From NCBI GenBank assembly GCA_900315665.1, contig OMZX01000008.1, positions 1 to 33,722 on the forward strand: a stretch of 33,722 bases of DNA, read 5' to 3'. Below, piece after piece: positions 16,533 through 23,791 of this stretch. Under the pieces are notes generated by a model, which ran no database searches, was not told the DNA's origin, and saw only the letters and a list, made by a program, of their open reading frames with translations. The position numbers were made by a program, and so were the translations under genes. This stretch comes from an uncultured Eubacteriales bacterium (GTDB lineage: Bacteria > Bacillota > Clostridia > Lachnospirales > Lachnospiraceae). Each line of letters starts with the position of its first letter. Position 1 is the first letter of the stretch.

Positions 16533-17507
16533 TTATTTCTTTCTATGAATCAGTGCTTTCGTAAGAGAAATCAGAAATTCCTGCGCGGCCTTTCCGCTGC
16601 CGTCAAGCTGGAAGGACGAGAGTGCTTCGACTGCCTCTTCAGAAAGCCGCGAAACCTCCTGCTGCGAGGCCTCAAGGCCATGCAATGTCACATAGGTTGT
16701 TTTCCCATTCTCTTCATCCGAATGAATCGGCTTGCCAAGTACCTCTACCGTCGAGGTTTCATCGAGCACATCATCCTCAATCTGAAAGGCAATGCCGATC
16801 TTGTCACCGATTTCAGAAAGCACGCGGAGCTCCTCTTCTTCAGCTCCGGCCAGCGCAGCGCCAGCCATAAACGCGCATGACAAAAGCGCTCCTGTTTTCA
16901 ATTTGTAAATAAACATGAGCTGTTCTTCACTAAGCGGCTTTCCGGTCATCTCGACATCGACGACCTGTCCGCCCAGCATCCCGTAGATGCCGGACTGATG
17001 AGAAAGGATGTAAGTTGCTTTATTGACTCTCCGGGAAAGTGAGAGCCATGTTTTCTCGTCATATTGTTCGGCATGCTCCTCATACACCCTGTCAAAGGCA
17101 TCCGGGATCAGTTCAAAAGCATATAGGGAGAGTGCATCTCCTGCGAGAGTTCCCATATCTTCGCCGAAATGATACCAGGTTGATTCCTGTCCGCGACGGT
17201 ATTTATCGCCATCCATGCAAGGAAGATCGTCATGGCAGAGTGAAAAAGTATGGATACTTTCAAGCGCTGCCATAAAGGCATCCCGTACAGGGCTTAAAAG
17301 CGCCGCTTCCTCAGAGTTCTCCGAAAACATCTCGAAGCTTTTCATGAGAATCATCGGACGGATTCGTTTTCCACCCGCCTTCACCGAATAGTTCATCGCT
17401 TCCATCACGATTTTCTGCTGTCCCTTTTCTTCAGGAAGCAGTGGGAGGATAGCGTCATTAACTTCCTTTACCGCTTGTTCGAGATCATGAGAGAATTCCA
17501 TCTTCAT
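16533..17507 (-). CDS. ispA: farnesyl diphosphate synthase (polyprenyl synthetase)
   Basis: Makes geranyl and farnesyl diphosphate from IPP and DMAPP. Seen: GGKRIRPM, the first aspartate motif CHDDLPCMDGDKYRRG (DDxxxxD, typical of bacterial short-chain enzymes), QSGIYGMLGGQVVD and the second motif QIEDDVLD. At 324 residues it is slightly longer than the usual 290-300. The start overlaps the xseB stop by 23 nt; a second ATG two codons on is an alternative. Its place between xseB and dxs is the standard Firmicutes order. Confidence 0.95.
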   Translation of the reverse strand: MKMEFSHDLEQAVKEVNDAILPLLPEEKGQQKIVMEAMNYSVKAGGKRIRPMILMKSFEMFSENSEEAALLSPVRDAFMAALESIHTFSLCHDDLPCMDGDKYRRGQESTWYHFGEDMGTLAGDALSLYAFELIPDAFDRVYEEHAEQYDEKTWLSLSRRVNKATYILSHQSGIYGMLGGQVVDVEMTGKPLSEEQLMFIYKLKTGALLSCAFMAGAALAGAEEEELRVLSEIGDKIGIAFQIEDDVLDETSTVEVLGKPIHSDEENGKTTYVTLHGLEASQQEVSRLSEEAVEALSSFQLDGSGKAAQEFLISLTKALIHRKK

Positions 17508-17736
17508 CCAGTACCTTTACCTGCTTTTCGATTTTATCGATAGAGGCATCCGCATCCTTGAGAAGCCCGATGCCTTTTTTATACATATCAAAGGTCTTTT
17601 CGAGGCTCTGTTCCTTTTCCATATCCTTGATCAGTGTATCCAGCGCTTCGAAGGTCTCGGAAAGTGTCAGCTTCTTTTCCTTGCTTTCCGAAGCTGTTCC
17701 CTTATCCCCTGCGACTGTTTTCTTTTCCTCTGCCAT
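17485..17736 (-). CDS. xseB: exonuclease VII small subunit
   Basis: The 83-residue protein has the XseB helical pair in residues 22-75 (LTLSETFEALDTLIKDMEKE, SLEKTFDMYKKGIGLLKD). A lysine- and glutamate-rich N-terminal tail of about 20 residues precedes it. It pairs with XseA, encoded 95 nt upstream, to degrade single-stranded DNA. GGGAG precedes the ATG. It overlaps ispA by 23 nt. Confidence 0.93.
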   Translation of the reverse strand: MAEEKKTVAGDKGTASESKEKKLTLSETFEALDTLIKDMEKEQSLEKTFDMYKKGIGLLKDADASIDKIEKQVKVLDEDGILS

Positions 17737-17831
17737 AGTGTACTCCCGCTTTTCTGTTACAGTCTTTTATCTAAATATCTTACCCGTCGTATTTCACAAG
17801 CAGATACCGGCCTATCGTTATAGTTAAGCCC

Positions 17832-19118
17832 CTACGATGACAAACCGAAATCTTTCTTTTTCTTGATGTCTATCACAGCACTTTGAACCATACCATCACG
17901 AAGTGTCGTATGTAACACTTCGCCAGGCTTTATCTGCTGTATGGAATCAATTCGCTTGCCGGCGTCGTCTGTTACATAGGCATAGCCCTGACTCAGATGA
18001 CGCAGCGGACTCACCGCTTCGATTCTTTCCGTGATAATTGAAAGCCTTTGCTTCGATTCCTGCAGACGCTTATCCATAAGGACAAAAAGCCTCTGATAAT
18101 CCTTTTCTTTTATTCTCGCCCGGTTTAATCTGTCAGCCATCAGCGCCCGCAGCTTCTCCCTGTCGACATGTACCTTTTCCGACATATTTTTAAGCCGGAG
18201 CACCGGATTCTGCTGGTTTACACGTAACGCAAGCTGTGACTTCAGCTGCCGTGCATCCTGAATGTGCTCATTCATGACGGAAGTCAGTGTAGCCTGATAG
18301 CTATCGAGATTCTCCTGGAACTTCCGTAAGTCAAAAACGGCAAGCTCCGCCGCCGCACTTGGCGTCGGCGCACGAAGATCCGCGACATAGTCTGCGATCG
18401 TCGTATCGGTCTCATGCCCGACCGCACTGATCACCGGCGTATCCGCATCAAAGATTGCCTTTGCGACGATTTCCTCATTAAAGGCCCATAGATCCTCGAG
18501 TGATCCTCCGCCTCGTCCGACAATGAGCACATCAAGTCCCATTTCATCAAGTGTTTTGATTCCCTTTACGATGGATTGTGCTGCTCCCTCACCCTGTACC
18601 AGCGCCGGGTATAATGTAATATCCACATACGGATTCCGCCGTTTCGAGATCTGGATAATATCTCTTACCGCCGCACCGGTCTTCGCCGTGACAACGCCGA
18701 TATGCATCGCATACTTAGGAATCGGCTTTTTGTACATGGGATCAAACATACCCATTTCCGACAGCTCTTTTTTCAGCTGCTCGAACCGAAGATAGAGTGC
18801 ACCGATGCCATCCGGCTGAAACGCCTTCGCATAGATCTGATAGCTTCCGCCTCTTTGATACACACCGACAGAACCGGTACAAAGCACACGCATACCATTT
18901 TCAAGCCGGAACGTAAGTCCAGCACGGTCGCCGGCAAACATAATACCGCTGATCTGCGAGGTCTCGTCCTTCAGCGTAAAGTAAATATGTCCGGACGGAT
19001 GGTATTTGAGATTCGAGATTTCACCCCGCACAGTGATGCCCCGGAGAGCATAATCCTCCGCGAACATGTGCGCGATGTAGGCATTGAGCTGGGTGACGGT
19101 GTAGGCTTCCTGCTTCAT
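17832..19118 (-). CDS. xseA: exonuclease VII large subunit
   Basis: The catalytic subunit of exonuclease VII, 428 residues. It has an N-terminal OB-fold (about 1-105: [38 protein letters not shown]) and the nuclease core with [50 protein letters not shown] and TPSAAAE. A long coiled coil follows and a C-terminal [13 protein letters not shown] block. It overlaps nusB by 4 nt (ATGA). A 95-nt spacer without obvious signals separates it from xseB. Confidence 0.96.
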   Translation of the reverse strand: MKQEAYTVTQLNAYIAHMFAEDYALRGITVRGEISNLKYHPSGHIYFTLKDETSQISGIMFAGDRAGLTFRLENGMRVLCTGSVGVYQRGGSYQIYAKAFQPDGIGALYLRFEQLKKELSEMGMFDPMYKKPIPKYAMHIGVVTAKTGAAVRDIIQISKRRNPYVDITLYPALVQGEGAAQSIVKGIKTLDEMGLDVLIVGRGGGSLEDLWAFNEEIVAKAIFDADTPVISAVGHETDTTIADYVADLRAPTPSAAAELAVFDLRKFQENLDSYQATLTSVMNEHIQDARQLKSQLALRVNQQNPVLRLKNMSEKVHVDREKLRALMADRLNRARIKEKDYQRLFVLMDKRLQESKQRLSIITERIEAVSPLRHLSQGYAYVTDDAGKRIDSIQQIKPGEVLHTTLRDGMVQSAVIDIKKKKDFGLSS

Positions 19119-19669
19119 TCGGTTTTCGCCTTATTAACGAGGATATGGACCGTCTTGTCCTTCTCTGTCTTCTTTGTGAGCTCGCCCTGCACCTTTTTAT
19201 GTGCCTTTTCATGCTTGACAGCCACAGTTTGTCTGTCTTCATCGACGAGACGCGCAAGAACACCATTTACAAATGCACCGGATTCATTGCCGCCGTACTT
19301 CTTTGCAAGCTCAATGGCCTCGTTAATGGATACCTTCTCCGGAATATCCTCCATAAAGAGAATTTCATAGAGACTGAGCCGAAGGATCGTGAGGTCCGTC
19401 TTCGTCATACGGTCTGTTTTCCAGCCTTCGATAGCGGCATTGATCTTCTGATCAAGCTCCGGGATCTTTGCGACGATTTCCGAGACCTCGGCAGTCAGAC
19501 GCTCTTCATCCTCCGGAGACAGCTTCTCCATATGGACGATGCCATCGCCATCCTCATAATCCGGTGACTCGAAATAGCGCTTGAGCTGCTCCGGAATCTC
19601 TGTTTCTTTATAAAACTGTGTAGAAAACAGAAGCCTAAATTTATGTTCACGTTCTTCTCTTTTAGTCAT
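19115..19669 (-). CDS. nusB: transcription antitermination factor NusB
   Basis: NusB with S10 (NusE) binds boxA RNA in rRNA antitermination. The all-helical core spans about residues 1-150 ([67 protein letters not shown]). A basic C-terminal extension of about 35 residues ([20 protein letters not shown]) goes beyond the usual end. An AAGG site precedes the ATG, and the gene starts 8 nt after the asp23 stop. Confidence 0.95.
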   Translation of the reverse strand: MTKREEREHKFRLLFSTQFYKETEIPEQLKRYFESPDYEDGDGIVHMEKLSPEDEERLTAEVSEIVAKIPELDQKINAAIEGWKTDRMTKTDLTILRLSLYEILFMEDIPEKVSINEAIELAKKYGGNESGAFVNGVLARLVDEDRQTVAVKHEKAHKKVQGELTKKTEKDKTVHILVNKAKTE

Positions 19670-19677
19670 AGGGTACC

Positions 19678-20070
19678 TTATTCCTGATTTTCACCGGCGA
19701 TGATGCCTGCAATCTTAATGTTTACATCGAGCACAGAAAGTCCGGTCATCGAGTTGATCGCGGTTGCAACCTTATCCTGTACCTTCTTCGAAACCTCCGG
19801 GATCGAATAACCGTAGCGGATATTCAAACGAAGGTTGACAGAAACCTGCTGATCATCGATGGAAATGGTGACACCACGGGAGAGATCCCGGATGCCCATC
19901 TTCGCGATGATCTCGCCGGACCAGCCGCCATCCATCGAATCGACGCCCTCGACCTCGGTCGCTGCGATACCGGCGATGATGGCGATGACTTCATCGGCGA
20001 TGATGACCTGTCCGTTCTCATCCTTTTCGTAAACGACGTGTGTTGCTCGTTCTTCTGTGTTCTGTGCCAT
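19678..20070 (-). CDS. Asp23/Gls24 family envelope stress protein (YqhY-like)
   Basis: The 130-residue cytoplasmic protein of the Asp23 family shows [20 protein letters not shown], then [20 protein letters not shown] and [20 protein letters not shown]. In Firmicutes the copy next to nusB is YqhY, linked to acetyl-CoA carboxylase and fatty acid homeostasis; that role is inferred from family and position only. TGGAGG precedes the ATG. It is the first gene of the long operon, with an extended -10 promoter and a 15-bp leader palindrome upstream. Confidence 0.92.
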   Translation of the reverse strand: MAQNTEERATHVVYEKDENGQVIIADEVIAIIAGIAATEVEGVDSMDGGWSGEIIAKMGIRDLSRGVTISIDDQQVSVNLRLNIRYGYSIPEVSKKVQDKVATAINSMTGLSVLDVNIKIAGIIAGENQE

Positions 20071-20089
20071 GAAAGACCTCCATACTAAG

Positions 20090-20145
20090 GCTGCTTTAAG
20101 CAGCTCATGTTTTTAGTTTTAAATATACAGAGACATATTATCACA
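20090..20145 (-). promoter_or_regulatory. promoter and leader hairpin of the asp23-nusB operon
   Basis: On the minus strand an extended -10 box TGTGATAAT lies at 20145-20137; no good -35 box is visible. About 35 nt later in the leader is the perfect palindrome GCTGCTTTAAGCAGC (20090-20104), 19 nt before the ATG. It could be a protein-binding site or a leader hairpin near the ribosome binding site. The 20071-20231 gap holds nothing else I can name. Confidence 0.5.
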
Positions 20146-20231
20146 AGTGCGCTTAATAATCTATGCATAAAAATTCAAAGGGAACCAACGGATTTACAGT
20201 TCGTAACAGCTATTTTTCGGTGCATATTCAT

Positions 20232-20828
20232 TCACGTTGTAATATACGGTTTTAACTTTTCGTAGGTCTTATCGCCAATCCGTTTTACGTTTTTGATTTC
20301 CTCCGGTGTGGCGAAGCCGCCATACTTTGTTCTGTAGTCTAAAATATTCTTTGCTGTAGACGGACCAACACCCGGAAGACTGTCAAGCTCTTCGAGTGTT
20401 GCTGTATTCAGGTTCACGATTGCTTTGCCGTCCGCGGCTGTCGGCTGCATATTTTTATTTGTTGACGATTCTGATACAGCCGGCTGACTACTTTGATTCT
20501 CCTGTTCTATCGAGGAAGTCTCTGACTTCTTACCTTGCACTACGTCTCTCTCGACATTGAACGATGTTTCACTGCTGTCTGAGACTGTTTCGGCAGTCTT
20601 AGGTGTCTCGCTTTGGACTGACGCTGTCTCGGCAGGTCGTGACACCTTGTTGTCGGTTGGATCTGCTGCGACAGTTTCTGAAACCTTGGTGCTGACTGGT
20701 GCATCTGCGACTCTGTCTCTCGAAACTGTAAAATAACAGATTCCAAGCACGGTCATAAGTCCTACCATAATATACGTTCTTGCCTTTGCAAGCTTTTGTT
20801 TTTGCTCAAAAATTTCCTTCGATGTCAC
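20232..20828 (-). CDS. comEA: ComEA-like helix-hairpin-helix DNA-binding protein
   Basis: A membrane-anchored DNA receptor candidate for transformation, 198 residues. It has one membrane segment at about residues 18-36 (TYIMVGLMTVLGICYFTV). A long Ser/Thr/Glu-rich linker of about 90 residues follows, then a C-terminal HhH domain (VNLNTATLEELDSLPGVGPS, IKNVKRIGDKTYEKLKPY). It lacks the SLBB domain found in many Clostridia ComEA proteins. The start is GTG at 20828 with AAGGAG five nt upstream. comEC is not in the window, so competence function is inferred. Confidence 0.85.
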   Translation of the reverse strand: MTSKEIFEQKQKLAKARTYIMVGLMTVLGICYFTVSRDRVADAPVSTKVSETVAADPTDNKVSRPAETASVQSETPKTAETVSDSSETSFNVERDVVQGKKSETSSIEQENQSSQPAVSESSTNKNMQPTAADGKAIVNLNTATLEELDSLPGVGPSTAKNILDYRTKYGGFATPEEIKNVKRIGDKTYEKLKPYITT

Positions 20829-20904
20829 AGTTTCTCCTTTTATGGTGCTTAGCGCAAATTGCTATCCTGCGGCGATTCATTTCAAATTTTCATCAGGATA
20901 CTAT

Positions 20905-20932
20905 TTGACTTATAATTTTCGATTCCTATAAT
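20905..20932 (+). promoter_or_regulatory. sigma-A promoter for thiT
   Basis: TTGACT (20905-20910), a 16-nt spacer and a perfect TATAAT (20927-20932). Transcription would begin about 28 nt before the ATG at 20967, leaving no room for a TPP riboswitch. Confidence 0.85.
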
Positions 20933-20966
20933 GGTAGGCAGTAGTGAAAAAGGGGGTTAATGGGTT

Positions 20967-21500
20967 ATGTCTACAAATGTAAAACGTCTTGTGTATTGTG
21001 CTGTCTCGATTGCGCTGGCGACTGCGACCGGTGCACTGACACTTTTTGAGCTTCCGAATGGCGGATCAATCACGCCCTGCTCGATGCTTTTTGCCACACT
21101 GCCGGGCTTTTTCTTCGGACCGGTCTATGGTCTCGTATCGGGTGTCGCCTATGGTGTGCTGAGTTTCGTCCTTAAGCCATATTTCTATACACCGGTACAG
21201 GTTATCTGTGATTATGTACTTGCTTTCGGTGCACTTGGACTTTCCGGCTTCTTTTCTAACATGAAAAATGGTCTCTACATCGGCTACATCGTGTCCTGTC
21301 TTGGCCGCTTCGTGTTCGCGTTTATATCCGGTGTTGCCTTTTTTGCAGATTATGCACCGGAAGGTATGAATCCGGCTGTCTACTCCGCAACCTATAACAT
21401 CAGCTATATTGCGGTCGAGATGTTCCTGACGATTGTCATCATCGCGGTACCGGCTGTACGCAATGCCATTTACCGTGTAAAAAAACAGGCAAACTCCTAA
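20967..21500 (+). CDS. thiT: ECF transporter substrate-binding component, probably ThiT (thiamine)
   Basis: The 177-residue integral membrane protein has about six hydrophobic helices. FELPNGGSITPCSMLFATLP resembles the ThiT loop between helices 1 and 2, and the PGFFFGPVYGLVSGVAYGVL pattern is typical of ECF S components that dock on a shared EcfAA'T module. The energising module is not in the window. AGGGGG lies upstream of the ATG. It is a single-gene plus-strand unit between minus-strand comEA and folD, with its own promoter and strong terminator. Thiamine is the likely ligand by sequence resemblance, but the missing TPP riboswitch leaves some doubt. Confidence 0.8.
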   Translation: MSTNVKRLVYCAVSIALATATGALTLFELPNGGSITPCSMLFATLPGFFFGPVYGLVSGVAYGVLSFVLKPYFYTPVQVICDYVLAFGALGLSGFFSNMKNGLYIGYIVSCLGRFVFAFISGVAFFADYAPEGMNPAVYSATYNISYIAVEMFLTIVIIAVPAVRNAIYRVKKQANS

Positions 21501-21507
21501 AGAAATC

Positions 21508-21572
21508 GTAAAAGCTTTTACAAGACTTCTGATCCTGTGAAGCAGGATCTAAGTGTCAAACCATTTGTTTGA
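21508..21572 (+). other. three consecutive small hairpins in the thiT 3' region
   Basis: After the thiT stop come the palindrome GTAAAAGCTTTTAC (21508-21521), the hairpin GATCCTG-tgaag-CAGGATC (21531-21549) and TCAAAC-catt t-GTTTGA (21556-21572). They precede the terminator at 21588. Together they make a structured tail of about 110 nt whose role is unknown. Confidence 0.55.
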
Positions 21573-21587
21573 TGGCAAGACTATACA

Positions 21588-21626
21588 AGAGGCGGGCCCT
21601 TCTTGCAAGGGCCCGCCTCTTTCTTT
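21588..21626 (+). terminator. strong intrinsic terminator of thiT
   Basis: AGAGGCGGGCCCTT pairs perfectly with AAGGGCCCGCCTCT (21588-21620), a stem of up to 14 bp, followed by TTCTTT on the plus strand. The minus strand has no T run after it. Confidence 0.9.
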
Positions 21627-21708
21627 AAACCAATCGTAAGTCTCGTAAACACTCCGGAAGATTTCCGAAAAGAATCATCGTTACAAAAAAAGACTATAAA
21701 AAATTGAA

Positions 21709-22623
21709 TTATTTCTTCGAAAGACTCGTCGGATTCCAGGCCTCTTCAAGATAGCTGTCCTCTGTTGCCTTAAAGCCCGAGAAATCAATCTGCTTCTTCG
21801 CCGCCTCGACGACATGTGTCGCAAGCACTGCCGTCGTCACGGTCCCCACGCCGCCCGGCACCGGTGTCGCGGCGCCAGCATTGAGCGTGACCGTATCCCA
21901 GTCGCAATCCCCGACGAGATTGCCATCCTTGTCCACGTTAATGCCTACATCGAGCACGGCGGCATCTGTTTTTACATAGGACGAATTGACCATCTTCGGC
22001 CTACCGACTGCAGCGACGAGGATGTCCGCCTTACGCGAAACCTCCTGAAGCTCCTCCGTTTTCGAATGACAGATCGTAACCGTACAGTTTTCCTTTAGAA
22101 GCAGCATCGCGAGCGGACGCCCGACCACCATAGAACGGCCGATGATGCAGGCATTCTTGCCCTCCATCGGGATATGGTACGCCTTGAGTATCTCGACGAC
22201 AGCCTGCGCTGTGCATGGTGCAAAGGCCTCCGGATCGCCGCTCATGACACCGGCAACATTCGCTGGTGTGATACAATCGACATCCTTCAGGGGATTTAAC
22301 TTCATAAGCATGGCCTTCTCATCAATCTGCTTCGGAAGCGGCCTCATCACGATGATACCGTGAATCTCCGGATCCCGATTGATAAAATCGAAGGTCTCCT
22401 GAAATTCTTCGTTAGAAACATTCTCCGGCATCTCATAGGTTTTTGCCTCCAGGCCGTAGCTGATAAAGCGCTTCTTGATATTTCGCTCGTAGGCTACATC
22501 ATCCGGCTTCTCACCGACGCGGATAATCGCAAGCGTCGGCAGCAGGCCGTTGTATTTATTCACAAAATCAAGACATTTATCCTTCAGCTGGTCTGCAACC
22601 AGTTTTCCACGAAGCTCCAGCAT
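21709..22623 (-). CDS. folD: bifunctional methylene-THF dehydrogenase / methenyl-THF cyclohydrolase
   Basis: Interconverts 5,10-methylene-, methenyl- and 10-formyl-tetrahydrofolate. The 304-residue protein shows the Tyr/Lys active-site helix YERNIKKR near 45, PLPKQIDEKAM, NPLKDVDCITPANVAG, the NADP-binding IIGRSMVVGRPLAMLLL and the end signature TPVPGGVGTVTTAVL. It extends about 20 residues beyond the usual length at the C-terminus. AGAGGAAA precedes the ATG. It follows fchA by 51 nt, forming a one-carbon operon. Confidence 0.95.
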   Translation of the reverse strand: MLELRGKLVADQLKDKCLDFVNKYNGLLPTLAIIRVGEKPDDVAYERNIKKRFISYGLEAKTYEMPENVSNEEFQETFDFINRDPEIHGIIVMRPLPKQIDEKAMLMKLNPLKDVDCITPANVAGVMSGDPEAFAPCTAQAVVEILKAYHIPMEGKNACIIGRSMVVGRPLAMLLLKENCTVTICHSKTEELQEVSRKADILVAAVGRPKMVNSSYVKTDAAVLDVGINVDKDGNLVGDCDWDTVTLNAGAATPVPGGVGTVTTAVLATHVVEAAKKQIDFSGFKATEDSYLEEAWNPTSLSKK

Positions 22624-22674
22624 AGTAGTTTCCTCTGCTTTCTAAAAGATTAATTTCTTTTCTTATTCATTGTA

Positions 22675-23355
22675 TCAGGAAAAATCGACCTTATTCCTTT
22701 CCACTTTATCGTCCGGGCCATCCGTCGGCCTGAGCCCTTTTTCAACCGTCTCATACGTGAGTCTGCCCTTCGCACGCCCGTCGAGAAGCAGCTTTCCGGC
22801 GTAGTCATTAAGCTCGATAGCCTTATTACGGTTCTTCATCATTTTTGTGTTGATGTAGACATTGAGCACGGCGCTATCGAGGGCCGTCTGCATATAGGAG
22901 GCAGCCACACCGACGTCAGATACCGCCATCCGCGAACCCTCCTCTGCGAGATCGCCGAGATACTGGAGTCCTTCGACGGCCTTTTCCATCACCTTAACCG
23001 GCGTGAGACTCGCATCCGTGAGGCACTGTTCCAATGTTGTCTCCCGATAATCCATCTCTTCTGGCGTATTCTTCGGCAGACCATACGCCTTTGAAAGCGG
23101 CTCAAACACCTTTTCATCCTCGTCCGCCAGCTCTATAAATTCATCTCGAAGCTTCGTAAGCTTCTCTTCGATCCATGCGCAACGTGTCTCAAAGGCTGCA
23201 TATTTCTTTTTCCCACGCGTGAGCTCGCATACCATCAGCCCGAGCGATGCCCCGGTCGCACCTGCCAGCGCCGCAGCCCCGCCGCCACCCGGCACCGGTG
23301 CCTTCGACGACAGCTTCTCCAGATATTCCCCGATTTTGGTTTCTTCAGTCTTCAT
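22675..23355 (-). CDS. fchA: cyclodeaminase/cyclohydrolase family protein (FchA-like)
   Basis: The 226-residue protein belongs to the formimidoyl-THF cyclodeaminase (FTCD C-terminal) family. Diagnostic are the glycine-rich SKAPVPGGGGAAALAGATGA near residue 13 and ADEDEKVFEPLSKAYGLP. In clostridia this stand-alone form acts on formimino- or methenyl-THF, feeding the FolD pool, consistent with folD directly downstream. The ribosome binding site is weak (GGGG 9 nt before the ATG). Promoter not clear in the upstream 23356-23470 stretch. Confidence 0.9.
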   Translation of the reverse strand: MKTEETKIGEYLEKLSSKAPVPGGGGAAALAGATGASLGLMVCELTRGKKKYAAFETRCAWIEEKLTKLRDEFIELADEDEKVFEPLSKAYGLPKNTPEEMDYRETTLEQCLTDASLTPVKVMEKAVEGLQYLGDLAEEGSRMAVSDVGVAASYMQTALDSAVLNVYINTKMMKNRNKAIELNDYAGKLLLDGRAKGRLTYETVEKGLRPTDGPDDKVERNKVDFS

Positions 23356-23479
23356 AATATATTACCCCAATTGCCATGTTTTGCCGTAATAAAGTTATAA
23401 CATACGCTCATTCTATCATAGATGTAAAGACATTTATAGTCATTTTCGCAATTTTATATGGTGTTATCTAACATTATTT

Positions 23480-23487
23480 GCTATAAT
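23480..23487 (+). promoter_or_regulatory. extended -10 promoter of the toxin-like mRNA
   Basis: TG-C-TATAAT at 23479-23487 forms a perfect extended -10 box; the -35 region (GGTGTT about 23459-23464) is poor. Transcription would begin near 23494, about 96 nt before the small gene. The remaining 23356-23478 is AT-rich and shows nothing else I can name. Confidence 0.75.
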
Positions 23488-23493
23488 AAATGC

Positions 23494-23526
23494 ATGGTGC
23501 TTACCATAACGGTAGGCGGTTAGCCC
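23494..23526. repeat. left arm of imperfect inverted repeat flanking the toxin-like locus
   Basis: ATGGTGCTTACC here matches ATGGTGCTCACC on the opposite strand at 23746-23735 (11 of 12), and GCGGTTAGCCC matches ACGGTCAGCCC (9 of 11). As a result the toxin-like mRNA and the facing RNA start with similar sequence. Confidence 0.75.
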
Positions 23527-23589
23527 ATTCCTTTATTTGTTTTATTATGGGGCATTCGGAAGAACGTCCTAAAAGGAAGGAGGCTGCCC

Positions 23590-23673
23590 ATGAGTGCTGC
23601 AGATGTTATCCAGTTGCTGATTTTACTAACCGCAGTTGCTGGTCTGTTTTTTACAATTGGTGCAAAAAAATAA
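23590..23673 (+). CDS. 27-residue hydrophobic peptide, candidate type I toxin
   Basis: The peptide begins MSAADVIQLL, continues with one hydrophobic helix (about residues 6-24) and ends FTIGAKK. A single membrane helix with a short lysine tail is the usual form of type I toxins such as TxpA, BsrG and the holin-like toxins, though at 27 residues it is shorter than those. A strong GGAGG (23579-23583) lies 6 nt before the ATG. The leader can fold so that ATGGGGCA (23547-23554) pairs with TGCCCAT (23585-23591), hiding the start codon. It has its own promoter and shares a bidirectional terminator with a facing RNA. It stands opposite to neighbouring fchA and coaBC. Toxicity is inferred from layout and composition, not from a known relative. 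Confidence 0.72.
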   Translation: MSAADVIQLLILLTAVAGLFFTIGAKK

Positions 23674-23706
23674 CCGCCCTCACCCCAGCAAAGTGTAGCG
23701 GTTATT
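23669..23706. terminator. shared bidirectional terminator between toxin-like mRNA and facing RNA
   Basis: AATAACCGC (23669-23677) pairs with GCGGTTATT (23698-23706) around a 20-nt loop. On the minus strand it is followed by seven T, on the plus strand by CTTT. It probably also ends the coaBC transcript. Confidence 0.85.
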
Positions 23707-23717
23707 CTTTGCATATA

Positions 23718-23746
23718 CAGGGCTGACCGTCTATCGGTGAGCACCA
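23718..23746. repeat. right arm of imperfect inverted repeat flanking the toxin-like locus
   Basis: Partner of 23494-23526: GGGCTGACCGT and GGTGAGCACCAT. An 8-bp direct repeat CTATAATA lies outside the arms at 23481-23488 and 23754-23761, but it does not abut them. Confidence 0.75.
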
Positions 23747-23757
23747 TTTGTGTCTAT

Positions 23758-23786
23758 AATATAGCACGAATTTAATTATAGTGCAA
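23758..23786 (-). promoter_or_regulatory. strong promoter of the candidate antitoxin RNA
   Basis: On the minus strand TTGCAC (23786-23781), a 17-nt spacer and TATATT (23763-23758) with an upstream TG giving an extended -10. It looks stronger than the facing toxin promoter, as expected if the RNA is made in excess. It lies within 10 nt of the coaBC stop. Confidence 0.8.
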
Positions 23787-23791
23787 TGCAA

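Larger units (their letters stand above)
23664..23751 (-). ncRNA. candidate antitoxin RNA, about 88 nt
   Basis: A strong promoter at 23786-23758 would start an RNA near 23751. It would end in the T7 run (23670-23664) after the shared terminator stem. It overlaps the last codons and terminator of the toxin-like mRNA by about 45 nt, giving perfect antisense pairing there. It also carries GGTCAGCCC, which can pair with the GGCTGCC next to the toxin ribosome binding site. coaBC lies upstream in the same direction and has no other visible terminator, so read-through could also supply this RNA. Confidence 0.68.

Noticed and set aside
20933-20966. TPP riboswitch upstream of thiT
   Set aside because: The leader between the clear promoter and the ATG is only about 28 nt, far too short, and no conserved TPP-riboswitch core is seen.
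23490-23726. 78-codon plus-strand frame through the toxin-like locus
   Set aside because: It starts before the likely transcription start, lacks a ribosome binding site, and runs through the terminator; the 27-codon frame at 23590 has a strong site and a membrane-peptide composition.
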